Notes: generated from the letters alone by a model not told the origin. A stretch of 5,429 bases of DNA from Ktedonobacterales bacterium (GCA_025450405.1 JANWHL010000258.1:1-5429); one strand, 5' to 3'; counted from the first letter of the stretch, positions 1 to 5,379 are shown. Translations and numbers: made by a program.

Positions 1-435
1 ATCTGGCGGGCCGACTCCGCCGGCCGCGTCCGCGAGGTGACCACCCCGCGTGATGCCTACGCGCCGCACATGGCCGACCACTCCCTCGTGTGGGTCCAGC
101 CCACGAGCACGATCGCGGCGGACCTCCAGGCCGCCGCCAATCAGCTCGACGGCACCGTCCTGGGTCAGGTCAGCGGCGACATCCACGTCCGCAACCTCAC
201 GAGCGGCCACGACACTGATGTGGCCGCCGCCAGCACCGCCGGCTCCGTCGAGGCGGCCGGATCGCTCATCCTCTGGCGCGCGGGCGGCCACGTCCAGACC
301 TACGATCTCGACCGCGGCGGTCCGAGCTTGGTGGAGGGCCAGGTCGGCTCCGCCAGCTACGCCGCCGCCAACGCCACCTCCCTTGCCTGGGGCGCGCGCG
401 GCTCGAACGTCATCAGTGTCTACGACGCGGGATGA
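1..435 (+). CDS. C-terminal part of a beta-propeller-like protein (5' end outside window)
   Basis: The frame is open from base 1 to a TGA at 433-435 and gives 144 residues, so the true start lies upstream. The protein is a series of short beta-strand-like blocks ending in hydrophobic and aromatic residues, each followed by a Gly/Asp turn: DIHVRNLTSG, LILWRAGGHVQTYDLD and SLAWGARGSNVISVYDAG. This resembles the blades of TolB, WD40 or PD40-type propellers, which usually act as protein-binding or periplasmic scaffolds. No catalytic motif, membrane segment or signal peptide is visible in this part. It ends in a four-base ATGA overlap with the next gene, which suggests translational coupling. The propeller assignment rests on sequence rhythm only and the specific family is unknown. 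Confidence 0.6.
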   Translation: MWRADSAGRVREVTTPRDAYAPHMADHSLVWVQPTSTIAADLQAAANQLDGTVLGQVSGDIHVRNLTSGHDTDVAAASTAGSVEAAGSLILWRAGGHVQTYDLDRGGPSLVEGQVGSASYAAANATSLAWGARGSNVISVYDAG

Positions 436-1550
436 AACCTGTGGTTCGCCTCCCACTGCCAGCGCTGCTCTCCCAGGTGTTCGTCGCGTTCACCATCGAG
501 GCGGACAACGCGTTTGAGCGGCAGATGGTCCATCGGACGTCGAGCCATGGGGCGCCGGCCGGCTCGCGCGGCGCTCCATGGTTGGTGTCGCTGGCGATGT
601 GGTCGACCTGTCTGCGCTTCGTCAGCGAGGCGGGCGTGACCGTTGGCGAGCTAGAGCGCCTGGCGGGCGTCGCGACGAACCTGGCGGGGATGGCGCGCTG
701 GGGATACATCGTCGTCGCGCCGGATCCAGCCGACCCCCGACCCAAGCCGCCGCATTCGGGCTGGGTCATCCGCGCCACATCCGCCGGACGGCGGGCGCGC
801 GCGGTGTGGGATCCGCTGGTCGGGGAGATTGAGCGACGCTGGCGGGACCGCTTCGGCGCCGCGGCGATCGACCAGCTTCGCGATTCCCTGTGGGCGGTGG
901 CGCGCCAATTCGACGTCCCGCTGCCCGCTTGCCTCCCGATCCTCAAGTACGGGTTGACCAACGCCGACGGCCTGCGCCTGAATCAGCGCGCGCTCGCCCA
1001 ATCCGACGATGACGCCGGCTCCCATCTTCCGCTCTTCGCGCTCGTGTCACGAGTACTGCTGGCGTTCGCGCTCCATTATGAACGCGAGTCACCGCTCTCT
1101 CTCGCGATCGGCGCCGACGTGCTGCGGTTGGTCGGCCCCGACGGCATCCGCGTGCGTGACCTCCCACGCGTATCGGGCGTCTCCAAAGAAGCCATCAGCA
1201 TGGCTCTGGGTTTCCTGGGGAAGCGGGGGTATGTCGTGGTCGAGCCCGCTCCCGACGCCGGCCGCGGCCAGGCGGTCCGGCTCACCGCGAAGGGTCGGGA
1301 GGCGCGGGAGGACTATTGGGAGCGCGTTGACGAGATTGAGCGCCGTTGGCGGCCGCGGTTTGGCGGGGAGACGCTCAGCCAGCTCCGCACGTCGCTCGAA
1401 CGCTTGGTCGGTGAACCCACCGCGGCTTCACCCTTGATGGAGGGCCTGAAGCCCTTCCCCGACGGGTGGCGGGCCGCCGCCCGTCCGATCGAGAGCCTAC
1501 CGCATTATCCTATGGTGCTGCACCGGGGCGGGTTTCCCGACGGCGCGTGA
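432..1550 (+). CDS. Tandem-duplicated MarR-like winged-helix regulator
   Basis: This 372-residue protein is an internal duplication. Residues 7-20 (LPLPALLSQVFVAF) match 199-212 (LPLFALVSRVLLAF), and 132-142 (EIERRWRDRFG) match 301-311 (EIERRWRPRFG). The second half has a clear helix-turn-helix (about 241-266), then GYVVVE, then a wing ending in LTAKG (284-288), the usual MarR layout. The first half keeps GYIVV (91-95) and a wing, but its recognition helix is about five residues shorter. A single chain with two such modules could mimic a MarR dimer, so DNA binding as a regulator is likely; ligand and targets are unknown. The tail (356-372) contains LPHYPMVLHRGGFPDG, which I recall from uncharacterised relatives. 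The start at 432 is preferred over the ATG at 525 because the repeat homology begins at residue 7. No strong Shine-Dalgarno precedes it; the ATGA overlap with the upstream gene suggests coupling. Confidence 0.78.
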   Translation: MKPVVRLPLPALLSQVFVAFTIEADNAFERQMVHRTSSHGAPAGSRGAPWLVSLAMWSTCLRFVSEAGVTVGELERLAGVATNLAGMARWGYIVVAPDPADPRPKPPHSGWVIRATSAGRRARAVWDPLVGEIERRWRDRFGAAAIDQLRDSLWAVARQFDVPLPACLPILKYGLTNADGLRLNQRALAQSDDDAGSHLPLFALVSRVLLAFALHYERESPLSLAIGADVLRLVGPDGIRVRDLPRVSGVSKEAISMALGFLGKRGYVVVEPAPDAGRGQAVRLTAKGREAREDYWERVDEIERRWRPRFGGETLSQLRTSLERLVGEPTAASPLMEGLKPFPDGWRAAARPIESLPHYPMVLHRGGFPDGA

Positions 1551-1640
1551 TCTCCTCTCTTCTGCTCCTCTCTTTGGCTCCTCTCCCTCTGTGTCCTCTG
1601 TGTGCCCCCAGCGGGGGACCCCGCCTCATAGTGAACTTCT
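1551..1640. repeat. CT-rich intergenic repeat with hairpin, copy 1
   Basis: The convergent gap between the winged-helix gene and folD begins with a pyrimidine-rich tract (1551-1604). It ends in two tandem 9-mers, CTCTGTGTC (1587-1595) and CTCTGTGTG (1596-1604). A CCCCC-AGC-GGGGG hairpin (1605-1617) and ACCCCGCCTC follow. Bases 1598-1627 match 5282-5311 at 28 of 30 positions, so this is one of two copies in the window. CTCTGTGTCCTCTG-type intergenic repeats occur, as I recall, in several GC-rich environmental bacteria. No coding potential is seen. Confidence 0.75.
1605..1617. terminator. Possible hairpin terminator between convergent genes
   Basis: CCCCC (1605-1609) can pair with GGGGG (1613-1617) across a 3-base AGC loop, or GCGGG (1611-1615) with CCCGC (1620-1624) across a GGAC tetraloop. 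It lies 54 bases after the winged-helix stop and 40 bases beyond the folD stop. No T-tract follows on either strand, so it does not look like a standard intrinsic terminator. The position makes a bidirectional end-of-transcript role plausible. Confidence 0.35.
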
Positions 1641-1657
1641 CTCCCGTCTGGCCCCCG

Positions 1658-2497
1658 CTATGATGGCCCCAGCAGCGCGTGGCGGATCAGCACCAGGTTG
1701 GTGAGCGGGCCCAGCCCACCCGGCACCGGCGTGATGGCCTCCGCCACCTCCGCGACGCCCTCGAAATCCACATCACCCACCACCCGCCCAGCCACCGCGT
1801 TCATCCCGGCGTCCAGCACCACGGCGCCGGGTTTTACCATGTCCGCCGTGATTGAGCCCGGCCGGCCCGTGCTGGCGAACAGCACGTCCGCCCGCCGGGT
1901 CAGCGCCGCCAGGTCCGGCGTGCGCGAGTGGCAGATGGTGACCGTCGCCCGCGCGCGCAGAAAGAGCAGCGCCGCCGGCTTGCCACCCACATTGCTCCGG
2001 CCCACCACCACGGCCGTCTTCCCCTTGAGCGCGATCCCAGCGTCGCGCAGCAGCTCGCGCGCGGCGTCGGCGGTGCTGGGCACATAGCTGGCCAGGCCAT
2101 GCAACAGGCGCCCCGCGTTCCGCGGCCCCAGGCCGTCGATGTCCTTCTCGGGCGCCAGCGCCTCGGTGACCACGCGCTGGCGGATGTGCGGCGGCAGTGG
2201 CAGCAGTACCACCACCCCCTGGATGTCGTCGCGCTCCCCGAGCCGGGCCACCGTCTCGCGCAGCGCCGCCTCCGCCACGTCGTCGTCGAAGGACCGCATC
2301 TGGCAGTCGAGCCCGATGCGCTGGCACGACCGCGCCACCTGGCCCGCGTACAGCGCGGCCGTGGGGTCATGTCCCGCGCTGACCAGCGCGAGGGTAGCCC
2401 GCCGCCCATAGACGTGGGCATAGCGGGCGGCTTCCTCGGTCAGCCGCTCGCGCAGGGTCTCGGCCAACGCGCGGCCGTGCAGGATCGTCGCGACCAT
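1658..2497 (-). CDS. folD: FolD-family methylenetetrahydrofolate dehydrogenase, atypical active site
   Basis: This 279-residue protein is of normal FolD length. FolD normally oxidises 5,10-methylene-THF to methenyl-THF with NAD(P) and then hydrolyses it to 10-formyl-THF in the cytosol. Typical features are Y50, LPLPPHI (99-105), KDIDG with D121 (118-122), the Rossmann motif GRSNVGGKP (166-174), VVLDAG with D229, GDVDF (241-245) and TPVPGGLGPLT (256-266). Three key positions differ from the canonical pattern. The catalytic lysine four residues after Y50 is V54 (codon GTG, 2338-2336). The glutamine of the usual VQLPLP motif is L98 (codon CTG, 2206-2204). The PCTPxG loop reads PSTADA (140-145). 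These changes predict loss of cyclohydrolase activity, possibly leaving dehydrogenase only, so the protein may be a specialised paralogue. The start is fixed by AGGAGG four bases upstream; the frame stays open further upstream but there overlaps the aldolase gene out of frame. Probably co-transcribed with the aldolase. Confidence 0.88.
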   Translation of the reverse strand: MVATILHGRALAETLRERLTEEAARYAHVYGRRATLALVSAGHDPTAALYAGQVARSCQRIGLDCQMRSFDDDVAEAALRETVARLGERDDIQGVVVLLPLPPHIRQRVVTEALAPEKDIDGLGPRNAGRLLHGLASYVPSTADAARELLRDAGIALKGKTAVVVGRSNVGGKPAALLFLRARATVTICHSRTPDLAALTRRADVLFASTGRPGSITADMVKPGAVVLDAGMNAVAGRVVGDVDFEGVAEVAEAITPVPGGLGPLTNLVLIRHALLGPS

Positions 2498-2501
2498 GGA
2501 C

Positions 2502-2507
2502 CCTCCT
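2502..2507 (-). promoter_or_regulatory. Shine-Dalgarno of folD
   Basis: On the - strand AGGAGG lies four bases before the ATG at 2497. It decides the start, because the same frame is open for about 600 more bases upstream without a comparable site or FolD homology. Confidence 0.75.
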
Positions 2508-2544
2508 CGCCGCTCTCCTTCGACTCCCGGACCCCGCCGCCCCG

Positions 2545-2562
2545 GCGTACGGTTTGGTACGC
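2545..2562. repeat. Inverted repeat GCGTAC/GTACGC
   Basis: GCGTAC (2545-2550) and GTACGC (2557-2562) are perfect inverted arms around a 6-base GGTTTG loop. It lies in the gap between the aldolase and folD, about 50 bases before the folD start, so it could form a hairpin in the leftward transcript. Confidence 0.5.
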
Positions 2563-2581
2563 GCAACGCTCCCTGCCGTAG

Positions 2582-2618
2582 GGGCGTCCGGTGGACGCCC
2601 GGTCCGGTGGAGGCCCGG
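2582..2618. repeat. Palindrome plus 16-base tandem repeat in the aldolase-folD gap
   Basis: GGGCGTCC (2582-2589) and GGACGCCC (2593-2600) are perfect 8-base inverted arms around a 3-base GGT loop. Overlapping this, 2587-2602 and 2603-2618 are adjacent direct repeats identical at 15 of 16 bases (TCCGGTGGACGCCCGG and TCCGGTGGAGGCCCGG). The adjoining GTAGGGGCG resembles dispersed GTAGGGGCG...CGCCCC palindromes that I recall from Chloroflexota and cyanobacteria. It could instead be a partial terminator or processing site after the aldolase, but no T-tract is present. Confidence 0.6.
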
Positions 2619-2630
2619 CGGGATATCTCC

Positions 2631-3302
2631 CTACCCCGACGAGCCAAAGCGCGCCATGTGGGCGCGCTCGCGCGCCAGCGCGCCCGCCGGGAATGGGCGC
2701 TCGCCGCCGATCTGGCGCGCGTGGAGCGTGAGGTCGGCGGCCTCCTCCATGGCGATGACGATCTGGGCGGCGTGGAGCGGGTCAGCGCCAGCCGCGAGGA
2801 GGCCGTGATTGGCCAGGAGCACCGCCGGCGTGGTGGGACATTGCTCCAGTCGCTCCTGGATGGCGGCGATCGACTCGGGCGATCCGCGCGGTGCCCAGGC
2901 GGCGACGGGGATATCGTCGGTGATGCCGAAGCGCAGGAACGCTTCGTAGACGCACGGCAGTGGCTGATGCGCGACGGCGAAGACGGTCGCGCGCGGCGAG
3001 TGGGTATGGATGACGCCGCCGGCACCCGGGCGGGCGCGGTAGACGCAGGCGTGCATGCCAATGATCTCGCGCGCCACCGCGTCCATTTCGCCCTCGAGCA
3101 CATCCCCATCGAACGACACCACGGCGAGGTCGTCAGGGGTGAGGTCGGCGACCTGGCCCCGCGCCGTCAACAGCATGCGGTCGCCGCCCGGGAGCCGCGC
3201 GCTCAGGTTGGCGTGCCCGCTATGCGACATCACACCCGCGCGGAAGAGCAGCCGTGCCGCCTGGACGATCTGGTCACGGAGAGCGGGATTCGACGGAGGC
3301 AT
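2631..3302 (-). CDS. Class II aldolase/adducin family protein (FucA/AraD-like)
   Basis: This 223-residue protein is close to the usual length of class II sugar-phosphate aldolases (about 215-230). These are zinc enzymes that cleave or epimerise phosphorylated sugars such as fuculose- or ribulose-phosphate. The phosphate-binding region SGHANLSARLPGG (28-40) stands in place of the usual SGNxSxR. A glutamate (E79) lies before the MHxxVYRARPG segment, and the zinc histidines are in VIHTHSP (H99, H101) and LLANHG (H166). The catalytic set therefore looks complete and the protein is probably active. Substrate cannot be read from the sequence; aldolases, epimerases and methylthioribulose-1-phosphate dehydratase share this fold. 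The start has a strong AAGGAG seven bases upstream (3315-3310). FolD follows 133 bases downstream on the same strand, which suggests an operon, while the response regulator diverges on the other side. Confidence 0.87.
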   Translation of the reverse strand: MPPSNPALRDQIVQAARLLFRAGVMSHSGHANLSARLPGGDRMLLTARGQVADLTPDDLAVVSFDGDVLEGEMDAVAREIIGMHACVYRARPGAGGVIHTHSPRATVFAVAHQPLPCVYEAFLRFGITDDIPVAAWAPRGSPESIAAIQERLEQCPTTPAVLLANHGLLAAGADPLHAAQIVIAMEEAADLTLHARQIGGERPFPAGALARERAHMARFGSSG

Positions 3303-3317
3303 GGGCGCGCTCCTTTT

Positions 3318-3345
3318 CTGACCGAGCGAGCGTCTGACCGATCGG
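3318..3345. promoter_or_regulatory. Possible operator: paired CTGACCGA direct repeats
   Basis: CTGACCGA occurs at 3318-3325 and again at 3334-3341, 16 bases apart. The second copy runs into the palindrome CCGATCGG (3338-3345). The pair lies just upstream of the aldolase ribosome-binding site. Such spacing could bind a dimeric regulator, but this is inferred from pattern only. Confidence 0.3.
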
Positions 3346-3447
3346 CAGGGCCAGCGCCTGGGCCATTGGCAGTGTACCCGATGCCGGCCATCCGGCGCGA
3401 GTGCTCGGTCCTCCCGCCAACGCCGTCCGCCGCTGGGCCGCCGCGTG

Positions 3448-3456
3448 TGTTATACT
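3448..3456 (+). promoter_or_regulatory. Extended -10 promoter for the ANTAR regulator-ricT unit
   Basis: TGTTATACT combines a TG extended element (3448-3449), a one-base gap, and TATACT (3451-3456), which matches TATAAT at five of six positions. It stands out as AT-rich within a GC-rich region. No good TTGACA box lies 16-18 bases upstream, as is common for extended -10 promoters. Transcription would begin near 3463 and leave a leader of about 90 bases. Confidence 0.55.
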
Positions 3457-3461
3457 GCCGT

Positions 3462-3535
3462 GCGAGACCCGACCGCCGCGCGGACCCCGTCTCGCGCCGC
3501 CCACTGGCGCGCCCGTCGTGGCGGTCACTGGCGGC
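3462..3535 (+). promoter_or_regulatory. Structured leader of the ANTAR regulator-ricT transcript
   Basis: GCGAGAC (3462-3468) pairs perfectly with GTCTCGC (3489-3495), enclosing the palindrome CCGCGCGG (3476-3483). An alternative arm GCGCC (3494-3498) pairs with GGCGC (3506-3510) and overlaps the end of the first stem, so the two could compete. CACTGGCG is repeated at 3502-3509 and 3526-3533. ANTAR proteins bind paired hexaloop hairpins in RNA leaders; I do not see a clear hexaloop pair here, so a regulatory role is only possible. Confidence 0.35.
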
Positions 3536-3541
3536 CAACGT

Positions 3542-3546
3542 GAGGA
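3542..3546 (+). promoter_or_regulatory. Shine-Dalgarno of the ANTAR response regulator
   Basis: GAGGA lies seven bases before the ATG at 3554. It selects this start over the in-frame ATG at 3401, which lies upstream of the predicted promoter. Confidence 0.7.
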
Positions 3547-3553
3547 AGCGATC

Positions 3554-4135
3554 ATGCCTATCCGTATCATCATCGCCGAAGACGAGTCCCTCATTCGCAT
3601 GGACCTCAAAGAAGAGCTGCAGCGCCAGGGCTATCTGGTCGTCGGCGATGTCGGCGACGGCGAAAGCGCCGTGAATCTGGCCCGCGAGCTGCGCCCCGAC
3701 CTCGTCTTCATGGACATCCGCATGCCGCATATGGACGGCATCTCCGCGACCGAGGTCCTCACCCGTGAGAAGATTGCCCCCGTCCTGATGCTGACCGCCT
3801 TTAGCGATCAAGAGCTGATCGACCGGGCCAAGGAGGCCGGGGTCATCCACTATCTCACCAAGCCCTGGCGCCAGAGCGATCTCCGGCCGGCCATCGAGGT
3901 GGCGCTGGCCCGCTTCCAGGAGTTCCGCGCCATGGAGACCAGGGTCAAGGACCTGGAGGACCTCCTGGCCACCCGCAAGGTGGTCGAGAAGGCCAAGGGC
4001 CTGCTGATGCAGAAGCAGGGCCTCTCCGAGCAAGAGGCGTTTCGGCGCATCCAGAAACTCAGCATGAACAACCGCAAGTCCATGCGCGAGGTCGCCGAGG
4101 CCATTCTGCTGACCAACACCATCGGCGACCTGTAG
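3554..4135 (+). CDS. ANTAR-domain response regulator (AmiR/NasR type RNA-binding antiterminator)
   Basis: This 193-residue protein has a receiver domain (about 1-120) and a C-terminal ANTAR domain (about 130-187). The receiver has the acidic pair E9-D10, the phosphoacceptor D54 in VFMDIRMPHMDG, T81 in MLTAF and K103 in LTKPW, so phosphorylation by a histidine kinase is expected; no kinase is encoded here. A helical linker (about 118-140) leads into the ANTAR signature: AKGLLMQKQGLSEQEAF (147-163), then an SMNNRKSMREVAE-like helix (170-182). ANTAR domains bind paired RNA hairpins and prevent transcription termination. Residue spacing in the receiver supports the start at 3554, as does the Shine-Dalgarno at 3542. 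RicT follows after only five bases, so the two are almost certainly co-transcribed from the extended -10 promoter near 3451. The target RNA is unknown. Confidence 0.92.
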   Translation: MPIRIIIAEDESLIRMDLKEELQRQGYLVVGDVGDGESAVNLARELRPDLVFMDIRMPHMDGISATEVLTREKIAPVLMLTAFSDQELIDRAKEAGVIHYLTKPWRQSDLRPAIEVALARFQEFRAMETRVKDLEDLLATRKVVEKAKGLLMQKQGLSEQEAFRRIQKLSMNNRKSMREVAEAILLTNTIGDL

Positions 4136-4140
4136 AACAG

Positions 4141-5145
4141 ATGGCTACTGTGGAATCCACCGCCACCGCCACCCAGGTCATCGCCGTCGGCGTCCGTTTC
4201 CGGCCCGCCGGGCGGATCTACTTCTACGCGCCCGCCGCCTTCACACTGACCACCGGCACCTGGGTGATCGCGCCCACCGCCAAGGGGTTGGAGGCGGCGC
4301 GTGTGGTGCTGGCGCCGCGCCCGGTGGATGTGGCCGAGCTTGGCCCCGAGGGTCTGCGGCCGGTGTCGCGCCTGGCCACCGAGGACGATCTGCGCGACAT
4401 GCTCGCCAACAAGGCGCGCGAGAAGGACGCCCTGGTGCGGTGCGCGCGCCGCATCGAGCAGCACGGCCTGCCCATGAAGCTGGTGGAGGCGGAATACACC
4501 TTCGACGGCAGCCGCTTGACCTTCTACTTCGCCTCCGAGCAGCGGGTGGACTTCCGCGGCCTCGTGCGTGACCTGGCCACCGTGTTCCACACGCGCATCG
4601 AGCTGCGCCAGATCTCCGCGCGCGACCACGCCAAGATGCTGGGCGGTGTGGGTCCCTGCGGCAAGACCCTGTGTTGCAGCTCCTGGCTGACCGATTTCGG
4701 CGTCGTCTCGATCAAGATGGCCAAGGAGCAGGGGCTGCCGCTGAACCCCGGCAAGATCTCGGGCGTGTGCGGCCGCCTGATGTGCTGTCTGGCCTACGAG
4801 AACGAGAACTACGTCGAGGCCAAGCGCGAGATGCCCGGCTACAACGAGATCGTCAGCACGGCGAGCGGACCCGGCCGCGTCGTGGGCATCAACGTTCCCA
4901 AAGAAGCCGTGGATGTGATGCTGGAGAGCGGCGCGACCATCCGCTTTCCGGTCAAAGAGATCGATTGGAAAGGACGCGAGAGCGATGCGGCGCGCCCGCC
5001 GACCCACCACGGCAACTGCGGCGGCGGCAATGGCTCGTGCGAGCGTTGCCGCGCGCGCAAGGCCGCCGAGGCGGCCGAGTCGGCGGGCCGGAGCGACGCC
5101 CATCCAGGCGCCGCCTCACCACCCACCGACACCCCCCACGACTGA
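4141..5145 (+). CDS. ricT: RicT (PSP1 domain protein, YaaT family)
   Basis: This 334-residue protein carries a PSP1 domain (about 75-165) with the hallmark segments FYFASEQRVDFRGLV (128-142) and RIELRQISARDHAKMLGG (152-169). It continues into the cysteine motifs CGKTLCC (173-179) and CGRLMCC (210-216), separated by SIKMAKEQGLPLNPGKISG (190-208). In Bacillus subtilis RicT forms the Ric (Y) complex with RicA and RicF, binds iron-sulfur clusters and affects RNase Y-dependent RNA processing, sporulation, competence and biofilm formation. Here the cysteine motifs are intact. The C-terminal tail (about 280-334) is Ala/Pro/Ser-rich and has an extra HH-CGGGNGSCERC cluster (H289, H290, C293, C300, C303). 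The gene starts five bases after the regulator's stop with only weak Shine-Dalgarno character, which suggests coupling. RicA and RicF are not in the window. Confidence 0.93.
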   Translation: MATVESTATATQVIAVGVRFRPAGRIYFYAPAAFTLTTGTWVIAPTAKGLEAARVVLAPRPVDVAELGPEGLRPVSRLATEDDLRDMLANKAREKDALVRCARRIEQHGLPMKLVEAEYTFDGSRLTFYFASEQRVDFRGLVRDLATVFHTRIELRQISARDHAKMLGGVGPCGKTLCCSSWLTDFGVVSIKMAKEQGLPLNPGKISGVCGRLMCCLAYENENYVEAKREMPGYNEIVSTASGPGRVVGINVPKEAVDVMLESGATIRFPVKEIDWKGRESDAARPPTHHGNCGGGNGSCERCRARKAAEAAESAGRSDAHPGAASPPTDTPHD

Positions 5146-5183
5146 GCGTCGCCAGGTGTCTCGCGCCCACCCCTCGGCGCCCC

Positions 5184-5330
5184 CGGCGGTTCCATCCTCT
5201 TCTCTCTGTTTCCTCTCCGCGTCCTCTCCGCGCTCTCCGCGCTCTCGGCGGTTCCACGTGCCTCTTCTTCTCGTCCCTCCGCTGTGTGCCCCCGGTGGGG
5301 GACCCCGCCTCCGTTTCCTCATTGTGAAGC
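5184..5330. repeat. CT-rich intergenic repeat with hairpin, copy 2
   Basis: The gap after ricT (5146-5379) has no gene I can support. It holds CGGCGGTTCCA twice (5184-5194 and 5246-5256), and between them four 9-mers of the CTCTCCGCG type (5213-5221, 5224-5232, 5233-5241, and 5242-5250 with one mismatch). A CCCCC-GGT-GGGGG hairpin (5289-5301) and ACCCCGCCTC follow. Bases 5282-5311 match copy 1 at 28 of 30 positions, and ATTGTGAAG (5321-5329) matches ATAGTGAAC of copy 1 after a 9-base insertion. Both copies follow the end of a + strand gene in the same orientation. Confidence 0.78.
5289..5301 (+). terminator. Possible hairpin terminator after ricT
   Basis: CCCCC (5289-5293) pairs with GGGGG (5297-5301) across a GGT loop, 143 bases after the ricT stop. 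The two loop changes relative to copy 1 keep the stem unchanged. No T-tract follows. A weaker second stem, GCCCCG (5329-5334) with CGGGGC (5345-5350), lies downstream. Confidence 0.3.
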
Positions 5331-5379
5331 CCCGCCCCCACCGCCGGGGCGCGCACCGTGCGAGCAGCGAGCCTCCGCC

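Noticed and set aside
413..961. 182-residue - strand frame opposite the winged-helix gene
   Set aside because: It is Arg/Ser-rich shadow sequence opposite a coding region supported by internal duplication.
2498..3109. N-terminal extension of folD in its own frame to give 483 residues
   Set aside because: It overlaps the aldolase gene on the same strand in another frame, is rich in Arg/Ser/Pro as expected from shifted GC-rich code, and has no FolD homology. The Shine-Dalgarno at 2502-2507 supports the start at 2497.
3401..3553. Earlier start for the response regulator
   Set aside because: The receiver fold begins at MPIRIIIAEDE, a Shine-Dalgarno precedes 3554, and the predicted promoter at 3448-3456 lies inside the extension.
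2496..3674. 392-residue open frame on the + strand opposite the aldolase
   Set aside because: It is antisense to a clear aldolase and runs into the response regulator out of frame; the composition is that of a GC-rich shadow.
3230..4033. 267-residue open frame on the - strand opposite the response regulator
   Set aside because: It is antisense to a conserved receiver and ANTAR domain and has no recognisable domain.
3850..5103. 417-residue open frame on the - strand opposite ricT
   Set aside because: It mirrors the strongly conserved RicT and ANTAR codons and has low-complexity Ala/Arg/His/Gly content with no family features.
5213..5250. CRISPR array
   Set aside because: The repeats are 9 bases, contiguous and without unique spacers, so this is a simple tandem repeat.
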